Below are positions 1 through 8,436 of a stretch of DNA of 64,000 nucleotides, in pieces. The DNA lies in the NCBI GenBank assembly GCA_902168205.1, contig CABHOK010000003.1, positions 372,001 through 436,000 of the forward strand. Direction: 5' to 3'. Numbering within the stretch: position 1 is the stretch's first letter; the number at the start of each line of letters is the position of its first letter. A model generated the notes under the pieces. That model searched no databases, had not been told where the DNA came from, and worked only from the letters and a program-made list of their open reading frames with translations. This stretch comes from an uncultured Chitinophaga sp. (GTDB lineage Bacteria; Bacteroidota; Bacteroidia; Cytophagales; Cyclobacteriaceae). Made by a program: the position numbers and the translations under genes.

Positions 1-2
1 TA

Positions 3-113
3 AAGGAGCTCGCACCATTATCTCTTAGCGACAGATTTTTATCTTCTATGCTGAAGTTTAAACTGCCATTAACATCCTTCCGTAATCTATATCACAGAAT
101 ACGGTTCAGATAA
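3..113 (+). CDS. Possible 3' end of an unidentified gene
   Basis: The frame beginning at base 3 is open from the left edge to a TAA at 111-113, giving 36 residues rich in Leu, Arg and Lys (it ends HRIRFR). The stop lies one base from the end of the convergent dioxygenase gene, which is normal tail-to-tail packing here. No domain can be recognised from so little sequence. The opposite strand is also open for about 30 codons but has no start codon, so I prefer this reading. It may still be non-coding. Confidence 0.3.
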   Translation, partial: KELAPLSLSDRFLSSMLKFKLPLTSFRNLYHRIRFR

Positions 114-114
114 A

Positions 115-921
115 CTATCGCGTCCACAAGCGAATCTCAATGGAAATTCTTGTCTGGTCAGGTGATGAATTTATAGCGCCACCGTGGATAAGATAAGGTG
201 AGAATACCAGCACTTCGTTTGCCGCTGGAGAAGGACGCGCTACCGTAAAATCATCTTTGATGGCCGTTACTGCCGGTACGTTAAACTTTATACCATTAAT
301 GAGTGCACCGGCAGCCGTACGTTCTATTTTTGACTCCGCCCAAAGATGACTGCCGGGAATTATCATTAATGAGGTTAATTCATTGCTGCCGGCTATGGGT
401 ATATATAGATTGATGCAGTTATCATAATCCTCCAGCCATACATCGCGGTGCAGCGGGTTGTTATCAGTTTTGCCAGGTCGTATCACACGAAAGTGAAATA
501 TAGCTTGCTGGTCAAATGGATTTTTTGCGATAACCGGAGTTTTGCAAAGCGCGCCTATCCGTTCTTCAAGCAGGTGAATCGGTACCGGGAAATCATGTAC
601 AGATAGCAGTTTTGTTTTTTCAACGGCTCGTAAATGTGTTTCAAAATCCGTTGCAATCTTATGATAGTCTTGTAGGGAGAATTGATCGGTAATCGGTAAT
701 CCGGCTTCACGCCAGCAATTGATCAGAAGCGAGTATACATTTTTAGAAAACGTGGCGTAGAGGTCATCATCAAAAAGTGTCTCAATGGTATAGCCTGTTT
801 CGTGCCAGGGTTTGTTGGCAGTGAGGTCTATACTATTTTCCAGCAGAACGGAGTCAGCTCCCCATATTTTTTCACCGTGCGCCTCGTATCTGAAATGCAG
901 TCCGTTTACTGAGTACTCCAT
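115..921 (-). CDS. Phytanoyl-CoA dioxygenase-like Fe(II)/2-oxoglutarate oxygenase
   Basis: This 268-residue soluble protein has the facial triad of PhyH-type oxygenases: His158-x-Asp160 in LHRDVW and a distal His246 in YLIHGG. Arg258 lies 12 residues further on, where these enzymes bind the 2-oxoglutarate carboxylate. Such enzymes hydroxylate small molecules using iron, oxygen and 2-oxoglutarate. The substrate cannot be inferred. The gene starts 5 bases after the rsgA stop on the same strand, so the two are probably cotranscribed. No signal peptide is visible, so it is expected to be cytoplasmic. The family call rests on the triad and its spacing. Confidence 0.7.
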   Translation of the reverse strand: MEYSVNGLHFRYEAHGEKIWGADSVLLENSIDLTANKPWHETGYTIETLFDDDLYATFSKNVYSLLINCWREAGLPITDQFSLQDYHKIATDFETHLRAVEKTKLLSVHDFPVPIHLLEERIGALCKTPVIAKNPFDQQAIFHFRVIRPGKTDNNPLHRDVWLEDYDNCINLYIPIAGSNELTSLMIIPGSHLWAESKIERTAAGALINGIKFNVPAVTAIKDDFTVARPSPAANEVLVFSPYLIHGGAINSSPDQTRISIEIRLWTR

Positions 922-926
922 AATGT

Positions 927-1841
927 TTACTTTCGATTATCCTCATCCATCATCATGCTATAATAACTTTGATAGCGACTCAAAGCGATAGTCTGATGTT
1001 GCACAGCATCCAGTATAGCACATTTGGGTTCGTTTATATGAATGCACCGTGCACCATATTTACACTCAAGGCGTAAGTCGCGCATCTCGGGAAAGTAGTC
1101 CGATAACTCCTGTTCGCTCATTTCTACAAGTCCCCATTCTTTAACACCGGGTGTATCAATCACAAAAGTCTTGTCATCGAGCGCAAACATTTCGGCAAAG
1201 GTGGTCGTGTGAGTACCCTTTTGTGAGAACGAAGATATATCGCCAACGGCCTGGCTAATAGACGGAGCAATGGCATTTAACAACGTAGATTTACCTACAC
1301 CCGAATGCCCGGCTATAAGCGTAATTTTACCCTGAAGAATCTTCCGTATCGCTTCCGGATCATCCTGCTGCGCAGAGATAGAGAAGCAGGTAGTACCTAT
1401 ACTTTCATATAGTTTGATCAATTCATCCAGTTGAATCAGATCATCTTCACTGAGTAAATCGCGTTTGTTAAAAACAATGATCTGCGGAATTCGATACGCC
1501 TCAGCACTGACCAGGAAGCGATCGATAAAGCCAAGCGATGTGCGGGGCAATGCAAGTGTAACCACCAGCAACGCCTGATCTATATTAGCTGCCAGTACAT
1601 GCGAGTGACCAGTCTTCTTTACAGACTTGCGCATGATATGATTGGTGCGCGGCAGAATTTCAGTGATCGAACCGATTTCATGTTCAAGATCCACGATAAC
1701 ATGATCGCCTACGGCTACCGGGTTTGTTTCTTTGATACCTTCCAGTCTGATCTTTCCACGTACGCGACAGTTATACTTCTTGCCGTCTTCTGCGAGCACA
1801 TCATAGAATGATCCGGTAGAGCGCATGACAGTTCCCTTCAT
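927..1841 (-). CDS. rsgA: Ribosome small-subunit-dependent GTPase A
   Basis: RsgA is a circularly permuted GTPase that helps late maturation of the 30S ribosomal subunit. The 304 residues show an N-terminal OB-fold (about 1-70), then the permuted motifs in family order: NKRDLL (G4), GHSGVGKSTLLNAI (G1/P-loop) and DTPGVKEWG (G3). A C-terminal zinc-binding segment follows with Cys-Lys-Tyr-Gly-Ala-Arg-Cys-x-His and a later Cys. Length and order are normal. It is the upstream partner of the dioxygenase gene. The start ATG lies just after a TAACTTTA word that resembles a Bacteroidota -7 element and forms part of a dispersed repeat. Confidence 0.96.
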   Translation of the reverse strand: MKGTVMRSTGSFYDVLAEDGKKYNCRVRGKIRLEGIKETNPVAVGDHVIVDLEHEIGSITEILPRTNHIMRKSVKKTGHSHVLAANIDQALLVVTLALPRTSLGFIDRFLVSAEAYRIPQIIVFNKRDLLSEDDLIQLDELIKLYESIGTTCFSISAQQDDPEAIRKILQGKITLIAGHSGVGKSTLLNAIAPSISQAVGDISSFSQKGTHTTTFAEMFALDDKTFVIDTPGVKEWGLVEMSEQELSDYFPEMRDLRLECKYGARCIHINEPKCAILDAVQHQTIALSRYQSYYSMMMDEDNRK

Positions 1842-1849
1842 GGGGTAAA

Positions 1850-1901
1850 GTTAATCGTTATTCTGTTATCCGTTTAACCGTTGCAGGTTAATCGTTATTC
1901 G
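1850..1901. repeat. Dispersed intergenic repeat TTAATCGTTATTC, copy A
   Basis: The word GTTAATCGTTATTC occurs twice within 52 bases upstream of rsgA, with GTTATCCGTT between. A reverse-oriented relative lies at 2057-2107, so the two form a loose inverted pair around about 155 bases. A third, self-inverted copy is at 14067-14138. It is non-coding. Confidence 0.65.
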
Positions 1902-1964
1902 TGAGGAGTGTGGTTGCAGATATAGATGAACGAGGTACTTGGAAGGCGGTAGTAAAAATCCAAT

Positions 1965-2004
1965 GGCACGAAGAACTCAAAGAAATCACGAAGATTTCAC
2001 AAAG
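1965..2004. repeat. CACAAAG-type periodic repeat, copy 1
   Basis: Four related 7-mers (CACGAAG, CTCAAAG, CACGAAG, CACAAAG) begin at 1967, 1976, 1987 and 1998, a period of 9 to 11 bases. The same kind of array recurs at 52696-52729. It lies in the waaA-rsgA gap between the two TTAATCG-type copies. A 73-residue leftward frame across it has no family features and is not called as a gene. Confidence 0.55.
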
Positions 2005-2056
2005 AAAAGCTATACACGAACTTGGTAAGGTATATAGCACCTCAAATTGAATCTTA

Positions 2057-2107
2057 CGAATAACTATTAACGGATAACGATTAGCCTTGTAATGATTAAC
2101 GGCTAAC
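2057..2107. repeat. Dispersed intergenic repeat TTAATCGTTATTC, copy B (reverse)
   Basis: CGAATAACTATTAACGGATA and GATTAACGGCTAAC are reverse-complement relatives of copy A. This copy overlaps the last codons of waaA (stop at 2096), so the 3' end of that gene may have been shaped by the repeat. Confidence 0.6.
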
Positions 2108-3334
2108 AACTCCCCGGCAATACTGCATGATCTTCTCCGTGGCCCCGAGGTTTTCCTCTACATAGAGTCGTGTTACATCGCAGGCTAGCAGAAAGTTTTC
2201 CGGGAGATTTAGCATTTCGAATTTTGTCTTCAGGTCGGTATAGTCGCCTACTTCAAAGGCACCACCGCGGTTTATCAGGTCGCGTGCCTCCTGGAATTTT
2301 TCGAAATTACGATTGCCAAAAAGTATAGGTACTCCATAGCAGGCTGCTTCCAGTATATTATGTAGGCCTTTGCCGAAGGCTCCCCCTATATATGCAAACT
2401 CACCGTAACGATACAGGCGAGAGAGCATCCCTATATTATCAATAATCAGTACCTGGCAGTCGTCAAGATTCTGATGCGCTGCGGCCGCGGTATAGCGTAT
2501 GGATTTTACCATGAGCGCTTTTTCAAGAGAAGCTATAAAGGGTTCGGAGATTTCGTGCGGAGCAATGATGAACTTCAGCTTGTTCTCGTTGATGAACGGA
2601 GCGAGCACTTCCATATCTTCCGGCCAGCAACTTCCTACTACCATAGTGCGCTGATCGTTCTTGAAGACTTTGGCAATTTCTATTTCACCACCTTGCTTCA
2701 CGATCTGGTGTACGCGGTCAAACCGGGTGTCGCCAACGCGCTGGCTATTGGTCATGTGGATGGATTGCAGCAGTTGTTTGGACTCATCGTTCTGAACAAA
2801 GAAGAATGAAAAGTTTTTGAGTATGCGTCTGTAAAAACCTCCATACGACTGAAAGAATAATTGGTCTTTACGAAAGATCGTTGATACGGATATCAATGGA
2901 ATGCCATGTGCGTGCAGTTCTTTCGAATAATGATACCAGAATTCATACTTCACAAAGATGGCCAGCACTGGCTTGGTAATGCTGATGAATTTGCGGGCGT
3001 TGCGTTTGGTGTCTAACGGAAGGTAATAAATGTAATCAGCGTTGTTGTAATTCTTGCGCACTTCGTAGCCGGAAGGGGAGAAGAAGGTGAGCAATATTTT
3101 AATGTGTGGAAACTCGTTTTTCAGAGCTTCGATCACAGGGCGTCCCTGCTCAAATTCACCTAACGATGCACAATGAACCCACACCAGCGGAGCTGTGTCG
3201 GTAATGCAGGCCGATAACCTGCTGAAGAGCTTTTTACGGCCTGAGACAAATGCTTTTGCCTTTGGGTTGAAAGGACTTGCGAGTTTCAGGATAAACCCGA
3301 ACAAACCTATAAAAACACTATACAGAACCTCCAT
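2096..3334 (-). CDS. waaA: 3-deoxy-D-manno-octulosonic acid (Kdo) transferase
   Basis: WaaA adds Kdo from CMP-Kdo to lipid A at the inner face of the cytoplasmic membrane, an essential step of lipopolysaccharide core synthesis. The N-terminal half has the family glycosyltransferase N-domain (WVHCASLGEFEQGRPVIEAL). The GT-B C-terminal half carries GGAFGKGLHNILEAA and FGNRNFEKFQEARDLI, the nucleotide-sugar side. I chose the ATG at 3334, which gives MEVLYSVFIGLFGFIL, a normal WaaA N-terminal membrane anchor. An upstream in-frame ATG at 3394 would add 20 atypical residues. The product is then 412 residues. The 3' end overlaps an intergenic repeat. Confidence 0.93.
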   Translation of the reverse strand: MEVLYSVFIGLFGFILKLASPFNPKAKAFVSGRKKLFSRLSACITDTAPLVWVHCASLGEFEQGRPVIEALKNEFPHIKILLTFFSPSGYEVRKNYNNADYIYYLPLDTKRNARKFISITKPVLAIFVKYEFWYHYSKELHAHGIPLISVSTIFRKDQLFFQSYGGFYRRILKNFSFFFVQNDESKQLLQSIHMTNSQRVGDTRFDRVHQIVKQGGEIEIAKVFKNDQRTMVVGSCWPEDMEVLAPFINENKLKFIIAPHEISEPFIASLEKALMVKSIRYTAAAAHQNLDDCQVLIIDNIGMLSRLYRYGEFAYIGGAFGKGLHNILEAACYGVPILFGNRNFEKFQEARDLINRGGAFEVGDYTDLKTKFEMLNLPENFLLACDVTRLYVEENLGATEKIMQYCRGVVSR

Positions 3335-3449
3335 TGGGCATAAAAATACAAACCTGAATCTAAGTGATGTGATAATTTGCACATCTTTCCTCAAAGAAAG
3401 ATTACCAAATCTTATATTTTGGGATGAATTAGCGTTTAATTAAAAATTT

Positions 3450-4472
3450 ATGAACCTACTCCAAAGAACAGCAGTTGTATTCGGACTATTTTTTGCGATT
3501 TCGATACCATCTTTTGCACAGGATGATATTGATGAGTTGTTGAGAGAAAGCATTGATGATGGTGAGAAACTGATAAATGGTTATATCTCTCCGTTCATGA
3601 AAAGTGTTTCCCTCGGATTGAACTCAGGCTGGTATAACACGGCAAAGACACACAAGCTTGTTGGTTTTGATCTTACCATTACCGCCAGCGCGATGTCGAT
3701 TCCTAAAAGTGATTTGTTTTATGATGTTACCAAGTTAGGACTTACAAAAGTGGAGCTTACTCCTACATCATCTGATTACCCGAATGCGCCCACCATCTTT
3801 GGTCCTGACAGATCTCCTGTCTATAGAGAAAAAGATAATTTAACTGGTGAGACATTTGAAGGACCAGGCGGTCTTGACCTGAAAGGCGAAATTGGCAAGA
3901 ACTGGATGCCGGTGCCGATGGTTACACTTGGTATAGGACTACCGAAAGGTACTGATCTGCGCGTGCGCTTTACTCCGGCTATCGACCTGGATGATGACTC
4001 TCAGTTTAAATTGTTCGGTGTGGGCGTTATGCACGATGTAAAACAATATATACCAGGTCTAAAATTATTGCCGTTCGATCTTTCCGCTTTTGTAGGCTAT
4101 ACCCGCCTCTCACTGGATTATAAATATACCAACACCGATATTACTACCGAGAATGCCCGCGGTGAAATGGTAATGAATGCAACTACTATACAAGCCGCTA
4201 TCTCTAAAAAAGTTTCTGTCCTTACTGTATATGGTAACGTAGGTTACAACATTGCCAAGTCGAACCTGAGCATGTTGGGTAAATGGGACGTTGACAACGA
4301 TGGTACGTACGAAGCACAGGAGATCGATCCGATTGATATGAAATTTGCTGCCTCTGGTCCACGTATTGGCGCGGGTTTCAGATTGAAACTTGCCGTGTTC
4401 ACATTGCATGCGGATTATACTTTGCAAAAATACAATGCGCTTACTGTTGGCTTCGGTATTAACGTGCGCTAG
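3450..4472 (+). CDS. Secreted outer-membrane-type protein (DUF6588-like)
   Basis: The 340 residues begin with a signal peptide (hydrophobic 7-21, cut near SFAQ-DD). An N-terminal motif DDIDELLRESIDDGEKLING is followed by beta-rich repeats ending in VGFGINVR, typical of a small outer-membrane barrel. The conserved opening 'Y..P....' and Gly-rich strands match my memory of the Bacteroidota family DUF6588, whose function is unknown. It is divergent from waaA and ends just before a strong terminator, so it is probably a single-gene unit. Export and a membrane barrel are inferred; no function is assigned. Confidence 0.7.
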   Translation: MNLLQRTAVVFGLFFAISIPSFAQDDIDELLRESIDDGEKLINGYISPFMKSVSLGLNSGWYNTAKTHKLVGFDLTITASAMSIPKSDLFYDVTKLGLTKVELTPTSSDYPNAPTIFGPDRSPVYREKDNLTGETFEGPGGLDLKGEIGKNWMPVPMVTLGIGLPKGTDLRVRFTPAIDLDDDSQFKLFGVGVMHDVKQYIPGLKLLPFDLSAFVGYTRLSLDYKYTNTDITTENARGEMVMNATTIQAAISKKVSVLTVYGNVGYNIAKSNLSMLGKWDVDNDGTYEAQEIDPIDMKFAASGPRIGAGFRLKLAVFTLHADYTLQKYNALTVGFGINVR

Positions 4473-4500
4473 TAGAACCTTTAAAGAATACATGTAGAAT

Positions 4501-4530
4501 AAAAGCAACGGTTTAAGTACCGTTGCTTTT
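4501..4530 (+). terminator. Intrinsic terminator after the DUF6588-like gene
   Basis: A perfect 12-bp stem, AAAAGCAACGGT (4501-4512) with ACCGTTGCTTTT (4519-4530), has a 6-base loop and is followed by GTTTTTTAG. The next gene's longest frame would start inside it, which argues for a later start of that gene. Confidence 0.9.
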
Positions 4531-4570
4531 GTTTTTTAGTGGTATCGCTTTTTTAGCAGATACTGTCGTG

Positions 4571-5563
4571 ATGCGTTTCCTTATACTAGCGTTGTTCCTG
4601 GTGCAGGCTCTTGTCGGAGCAGCACAATCCAACAATGCATACTATACTTCTTACGACAAGATCATTACCGGGCGTTTTTACTTTTCGCAGAAGTATACTT
4701 CGTTTCGATACCGGTACGATAACGAGAGCATCAACGTTCGTTACAGACCGAATACGACTTTGAATATGGGGGTAGGGGCCACATACAAGTGGGCTACACT
4801 AAACCTGGCGTATGGTTTCGGATTTCTAAACCGCGATCAGGAAAAAGGAAAGACCCGTTATCTCGACCTGCAATCGCATTTATATGGTCGAAAGCTGATC
4901 GTTGATGCTTTCGGTCAGTTTTACAACGGGTTTTACCTTGACAATGATAAACTTGCACCCGCTATAGATGGATATTACCTGCGCCCGGATATCAAGTTGC
5001 GTTTCCTTGGTGCTTCGGGGCAATATCTCTTTAACCATGAAAAGTTTTCGTATAGGGCATCCTTTCTACAAAGTGAATGGCAAAAGAAATCGGCTGGTTC
5101 GCTGTTGGTGGGACTTGAGTTTTTTCTCGGACACACCAAAGCAGATAGTGCTATGGTTCCATCAACGTTAAGTGGAGAAACTGCGGAGTCTAATCTTGAC
5201 CAGGTAAATTTTATAGAGCTGGGCCCTAATATAGGGTATGCATATACCTTTGTATTTAAAGAGCACTTCTTCGTTACCGGACAAGGAACGGTAAGTCTGG
5301 ACTACGGAACCAATACCATCATCAGCAACGGAGAACGCATACGCTCATCTTCATTCAGTCCGAATTCATCGCTCAGTTTTTTTGCAGGCTATAATTCTGA
5401 AACATGGGCTTTCAGTTTTGTATTTGTTAATAAGAATATAGGGCTTGCATCGGGCAACGACAGGCGGATCGATTTTAATACTGGCAACCTGCGTTTAAAC
5501 ATTGTGCATCGCTTTGTGCCGCGTGGTAAAACGAAAGAAGTATTGAAGGATGTGATCCGGTAA
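4571..5563 (+). CDS. DUF4421 outer-membrane protein
   Basis: From the ATG at 4571 the protein has 330 residues: signal peptide MRFLILALFLVQALVGAAQS, then YYTSYDKIITGRFYFSQKYT and repeated amphipathic strands with aromatic ends, as in DUF4421 proteins of Bacteroidota. These are predicted outer-membrane beta-barrels of unknown function. The longer frame from 4523 would begin inside the preceding terminator and put 16 residues ahead of a complete signal peptide, so I reject that start. The last residues HRFVPRGKTKEVLKDVIR form an unusual charged tail for a barrel. Confidence 0.75.
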   Translation: MRFLILALFLVQALVGAAQSNNAYYTSYDKIITGRFYFSQKYTSFRYRYDNESINVRYRPNTTLNMGVGATYKWATLNLAYGFGFLNRDQEKGKTRYLDLQSHLYGRKLIVDAFGQFYNGFYLDNDKLAPAIDGYYLRPDIKLRFLGASGQYLFNHEKFSYRASFLQSEWQKKSAGSLLVGLEFFLGHTKADSAMVPSTLSGETAESNLDQVNFIELGPNIGYAYTFVFKEHFFVTGQGTVSLDYGTNTIISNGERIRSSSFSPNSSLSFFAGYNSETWAFSFVFVNKNIGLASGNDRRIDFNTGNLRLNIVHRFVPRGKTKEVLKDVIR

Positions 5564-5584
5564 GGTATATATATACTTTTAGAT

Positions 5585-6358
5585 TTATTTACCTTTGAAA
5601 TCCGCTTTGCGTCTTTCCATAAATGCTTTCATGCCTTCCTTCTGATCTTCTGAGGCAAACGTGAGGTAAAAATTCTTTCGCTCGAATGATAAGCCTTCGT
5701 CAAGATGTGTTTCGAATGAGCGGTTCACAGCTTCCTTAGCAAGTTGCACGGCTATAGGTGACATCTGTACAATTTCTTTGGCAAGCTGTATGGCTTCGTA
5801 TAGGTACATCTCAACGGGTACTACTTTATTTACCAGGCCATAGGACAATGCTTCTTCAGCACCTATAAATCTTCCTGTGAGAACAAGCTCCATGGCTTTG
5901 GCTTTACCAACGGCTTTGGTGAGTCGCTGTGTTCCGCCAGCTCCGGGTATAACACCGATCTTGATTTCCGGTTGCCCGAACTTGGCCGTTTCAGAGGCAA
6001 TGATCATATCGCACATCATAGCCAACTCACATCCGCCTCCTAAAGCAAATCCCGATACAGCTGCAATGATGGGCTTCTTTACTTTACGGATCTGGTCCCA
6101 CGTGCTGAACTGATCGACCAACAACATATCAATGGCACTCTTGTCTGCCATCTGCTTTATATCAGCACCTGCGGCAAAGGCTTGTTCATTTCCGGTAATG
6201 ATAATAGCGCGAACAGCATCGTTACGATCGAGTTGTTGCAGAGCATCGCGGAGTTCCTGCATCAGTTGGGGGCTCAATGCATTTAGCTCTTTCGGGCGGT
6301 ACAATTGTACGAGCGCTATAGCAGGTTCGTGCTGTTCAGTAACCTTGATGAATTCCAT
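5585..6358 (-). CDS. Enoyl-CoA hydratase/isomerase family protein
   Basis: Crotonase-fold enzyme of 257 residues that hydrates 2-enoyl-CoA in fatty-acid or amino-acid breakdown. The oxyanion-hole segments are present: AAGADIKQM near residue 60 and SGFALGGGCELAMMCD near 105. The second catalytic region PEIKIGVIPGAGGTQRL carries both a Glu and the Gly needed for hydratase chemistry. The C-terminus FMERRKADFKGK is typical. Exact chain-length preference is unknown, and it could also act as a short-chain hydratase such as Crt/PaaF. It is convergent with the DUF4421 gene and has no clear operon partner. Confidence 0.93.
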   Translation of the reverse strand: MEFIKVTEQHEPAIALVQLYRPKELNALSPQLMQELRDALQQLDRNDAVRAIIITGNEQAFAAGADIKQMADKSAIDMLLVDQFSTWDQIRKVKKPIIAAVSGFALGGGCELAMMCDMIIASETAKFGQPEIKIGVIPGAGGTQRLTKAVGKAKAMELVLTGRFIGAEEALSYGLVNKVVPVEMYLYEAIQLAKEIVQMSPIAVQLAKEAVNRSFETHLDEGLSFERKNFYLTFASEDQKEGMKAFMERRKADFKGK

Positions 6359-6513
6359 GGGTTGCTATTTTTTATAAATGTATAAAAACGGCCTGAACGA
6401 TAGAGCAACCCCTATAAAAAGAGAAAAGCCCCCTTTTGCAAGGAGGCCTTTCAAACCAAAAGGCAGTACTTAAAAAAGTGTGCTATGCGTACATAAATAA
6501 TATTTTGAGTGCT

Positions 6514-6542
6514 TTTGTAACCCTTTATCTCAATTATTTTTG
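6514..6542 (+). promoter_or_regulatory. Candidate Bacteroidota promoter upstream of the phosphatase gene
   Basis: TTTG at 6514-6517 and TATTTTTG at 6535-6542, 17 bases apart, fit the lineage consensus TTTG / TAnnTTTG. A second -7-like word, TAGTTTTG, is at 6595-6602, closer to the start codon. The 292-base gap between the hydratase and phosphatase genes holds no other feature that I can see. Confidence 0.5.
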
Positions 6543-6650
6543 CACGGAATTTTTGAACGACAAGTTTATAGACTGTAAAACAGCGTTTTACGATTAGTTT
6601 TGCACCTTTTTAAGAAAGAATGTAGTGAATTTTGGCCATGTAAAGATTTT

Positions 6651-7139
6651 ATGGAACGCGTAAAAATATTATTTGTGTGCCTCGGCAATATCTGTCGGTC
6701 GCCCCTGGCCGAGGCTGTTTTTAAGCATAAAGTGAAAGGCACAGCCCTGGAAAAACTGGTGGAGGCAGACTCCTGCGGCACGTCAAACTATCACATTGGC
6801 GACCCGCCGGATAGCCGAACCATTGCCAATGCTCTGAAGAATGGTGTAAGCATCAAGCACCTTGGCCGACAACTTTGTGTTGACGACTTCGATCAGTTCG
6901 ACTATATATTGGCGATGGATCACAGCAACCACCGGAATATACTCAGGCTTTCTACCATCGATCATCATTCAGAAAAAGTAATGCTGATGCGTGATTTCGA
7001 TCCGATAGGAAAAGGTATGGAAGTGCCCGACCCGTATTATGGTGGTGAACAGGGATTTCAGGAAGTGTTTGATATACTGGATCGCACGATGGACAAGTTC
7101 GTGAAACACCTGGAAGAACGTTACCTGTCGCAGCACTAA
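6651..7139 (+). CDS. Low-molecular-weight protein-tyrosine phosphatase
   Basis: Cytoplasmic arsenate-reductase-fold phosphatase of 162 residues. The P-loop sits right at the N-terminus as Cys10-LGNIC-Arg16-Ser, and the general-acid loop VPDPYYGG appears near the C-terminus, both as in the family. The ATG at 6651 places the P-loop at its normal position. A frame starting 17 codons earlier adds non-family sequence. In many bacteria such enzymes act on tyrosine kinases for capsule export, but no such kinase is present nearby, so the target is unknown. Its stop overlaps the stop of the convergent aspartate kinase by a few bases. Confidence 0.93.
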   Translation: MERVKILFVCLGNICRSPLAEAVFKHKVKGTALEKLVEADSCGTSNYHIGDPPDSRTIANALKNGVSIKHLGRQLCVDDFDQFDYILAMDHSNHRNILRLSTIDHHSEKVMLMRDFDPIGKGMEVPDPYYGGEQGFQEVFDILDRTMDKFVKHLEERYLSQH

Positions 7140-8380
7140 GGTCTGACCAACACTTGCAGTGTTGAGCGTGACGATTGCTCCAGGAGTACGTTCTGGTGTT
7201 TACGATATTTCTCGAACGTCTTCTCATCATAGTTTTTTACCGTGATGAGCGTAAGTCCTGTATTATAGTATACTTCGAAATGCTCCTGAAGTTTGTGAAT
7301 AAGCGACAGTACTTTGTTTTCACGGAAGTCGAGGCAGAATGAAAATGATATAGCCGAGTTCTGCATTACGTTCACACGAAGATCAAGTGAAGAAAGTGCA
7401 TTGAATATCTCGCTGAGATGTTGTTCGGTCACGAAGGTATAGTCTGTTACCTTACAGGAAATAAGACATTGGTTGTCTTTAAAAACGATCAGAGGTGGTA
7501 AGTCGTCCACTTTGCATTCGTGAATTTTTGTACCCGGCAGTGAAGGGTCTTCAAAATTCTTTACGAGTAAAGGAATGCCTTTGTTTGCCAAGGGCTTGAT
7601 AGTTTTCGGGTGAATAACACTGGCTCCGTAGTAGGTCATCTCAGCCGCTTCCTGGAAAGGTAGTTCATCAAATATAATGGCAGCCGGCAATCGTTTCGGA
7701 TCAGCGTTCATTACTCCCGGTACATCTTTCCAGATTGTAACCGAATCGGCCAGCAACGATGAAGCGAATATAGCGGCCGAAAAATCAGAGCCTTCACGAC
7801 CCAGTGTTGTTGTATAGCCATCGGTTGTCTTTCCGATAAAGCCCTGGGTAACGATGATGTTCTTGTTGAGTGTTGATCGCAACTTCTGGATGTTCGCAGT
7901 TGTTTTGTCCCAATCCACTTTTCCTTCGCGATAGCTGTCATCGGTAATAATACAACTGCCGGCATCAAGCCAATGCGAAGCTACATTCATCTCCAGCAGA
8001 TAGTGGTCAACGATTACTGAAGATATAATTTCTCCCAGCGATACCACCTGGTCATATATCATGTCAAACTCACCGATTTTGGCAAGTTCAGTCTTTAGCT
8101 CTTCAAAGCATGTATCAACAGCTTTATATGCCGCATGACCAGCCGGAAATAAATGTTGGAGGATCTCTTGATGGTACTCGTACAGCGTGCTAATTTGAGA
8201 TGAAGCATTTTGACCGGCAGCAGCGATAGCATGAATCTTTTCAAGGGCATTGGTAGTCTTGCCCATGGCTGATACCACCACCAATAGTTGGTCAGGACCA
8301 TGTTGTTGAATGATGGATGCGACATTCTTTACTCCGTCAGCATTTTTCAGCGAAGCTCCTCCGAATTTAAAAACCTTCAT
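7136..8380 (-). CDS. Aspartate kinase
   Basis: Phosphorylates aspartate, the first step toward lysine, threonine and methionine. The 414 residues start with KFGGASLKNADGV, a variant of the KFGGTS nucleotide/aspartate motif. GREGSDFSAAIFA follows near residue 195 and KDVPGVMNADP near 220. The C-terminal third is the ACT regulatory region, with CLISCKVTDYTFVTEQHL and a second ACT repeat. It is monofunctional, with no homoserine dehydrogenase domain. It is read away from fbp; a -7-like TAATTTTG on this strand (8403-8410) lies 22 bases upstream of the ATG. Confidence 0.93.
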   Translation of the reverse strand: MKVFKFGGASLKNADGVKNVASIIQQHGPDQLLVVVSAMGKTTNALEKIHAIAAAGQNASSQISTLYEYHQEILQHLFPAGHAAYKAVDTCFEELKTELAKIGEFDMIYDQVVSLGEIISSVIVDHYLLEMNVASHWLDAGSCIITDDSYREGKVDWDKTTANIQKLRSTLNKNIIVTQGFIGKTTDGYTTTLGREGSDFSAAIFASSLLADSVTIWKDVPGVMNADPKRLPAAIIFDELPFQEAAEMTYYGASVIHPKTIKPLANKGIPLLVKNFEDPSLPGTKIHECKVDDLPPLIVFKDNQCLISCKVTDYTFVTEQHLSEIFNALSSLDLRVNVMQNSAISFSFCLDFRENKVLSLIHKLQEHFEVYYNTGLTLITVKNYDEKTFEKYRKHQNVLLEQSSRSTLQVLVRP

Positions 8381-8398
8381 TTTGAGTTGACTAAATCG

Positions 8399-8426
8399 TT
8401 TGCAAAATTAACTTTAGATAAATTTT
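8399..8426 (+). promoter_or_regulatory. Candidate fbp promoter overlapping that of aspartate kinase
   Basis: TTTG (8399-8402) and TAAATTTT (8419-8426), 16 bases apart, lie 10 bases before the fbp ATG. The opposite strand has TAATTTTG at 8403-8410, an exact TAnnTTTG for the divergent kinase gene, so the two promoters would physically overlap within a 56-base gap. Confidence 0.4.
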
Positions 8427-8436
8427 CGACCACGCT

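Noticed and set aside
1888-2109. 73-residue leftward frame in the waaA-rsgA gap
   Set aside because: It runs through the TTAATCG and CACAAAG repeats, has no family features, and overlaps the waaA end; composition is explained by the repeats.
6420-6450. Possible terminator near the enoyl-CoA hydratase start
   Set aside because: GCCCCCTT/AAGGAGGC pairing has a mismatch and lies upstream, not downstream, of the leftward gene; no convincing partner gene.
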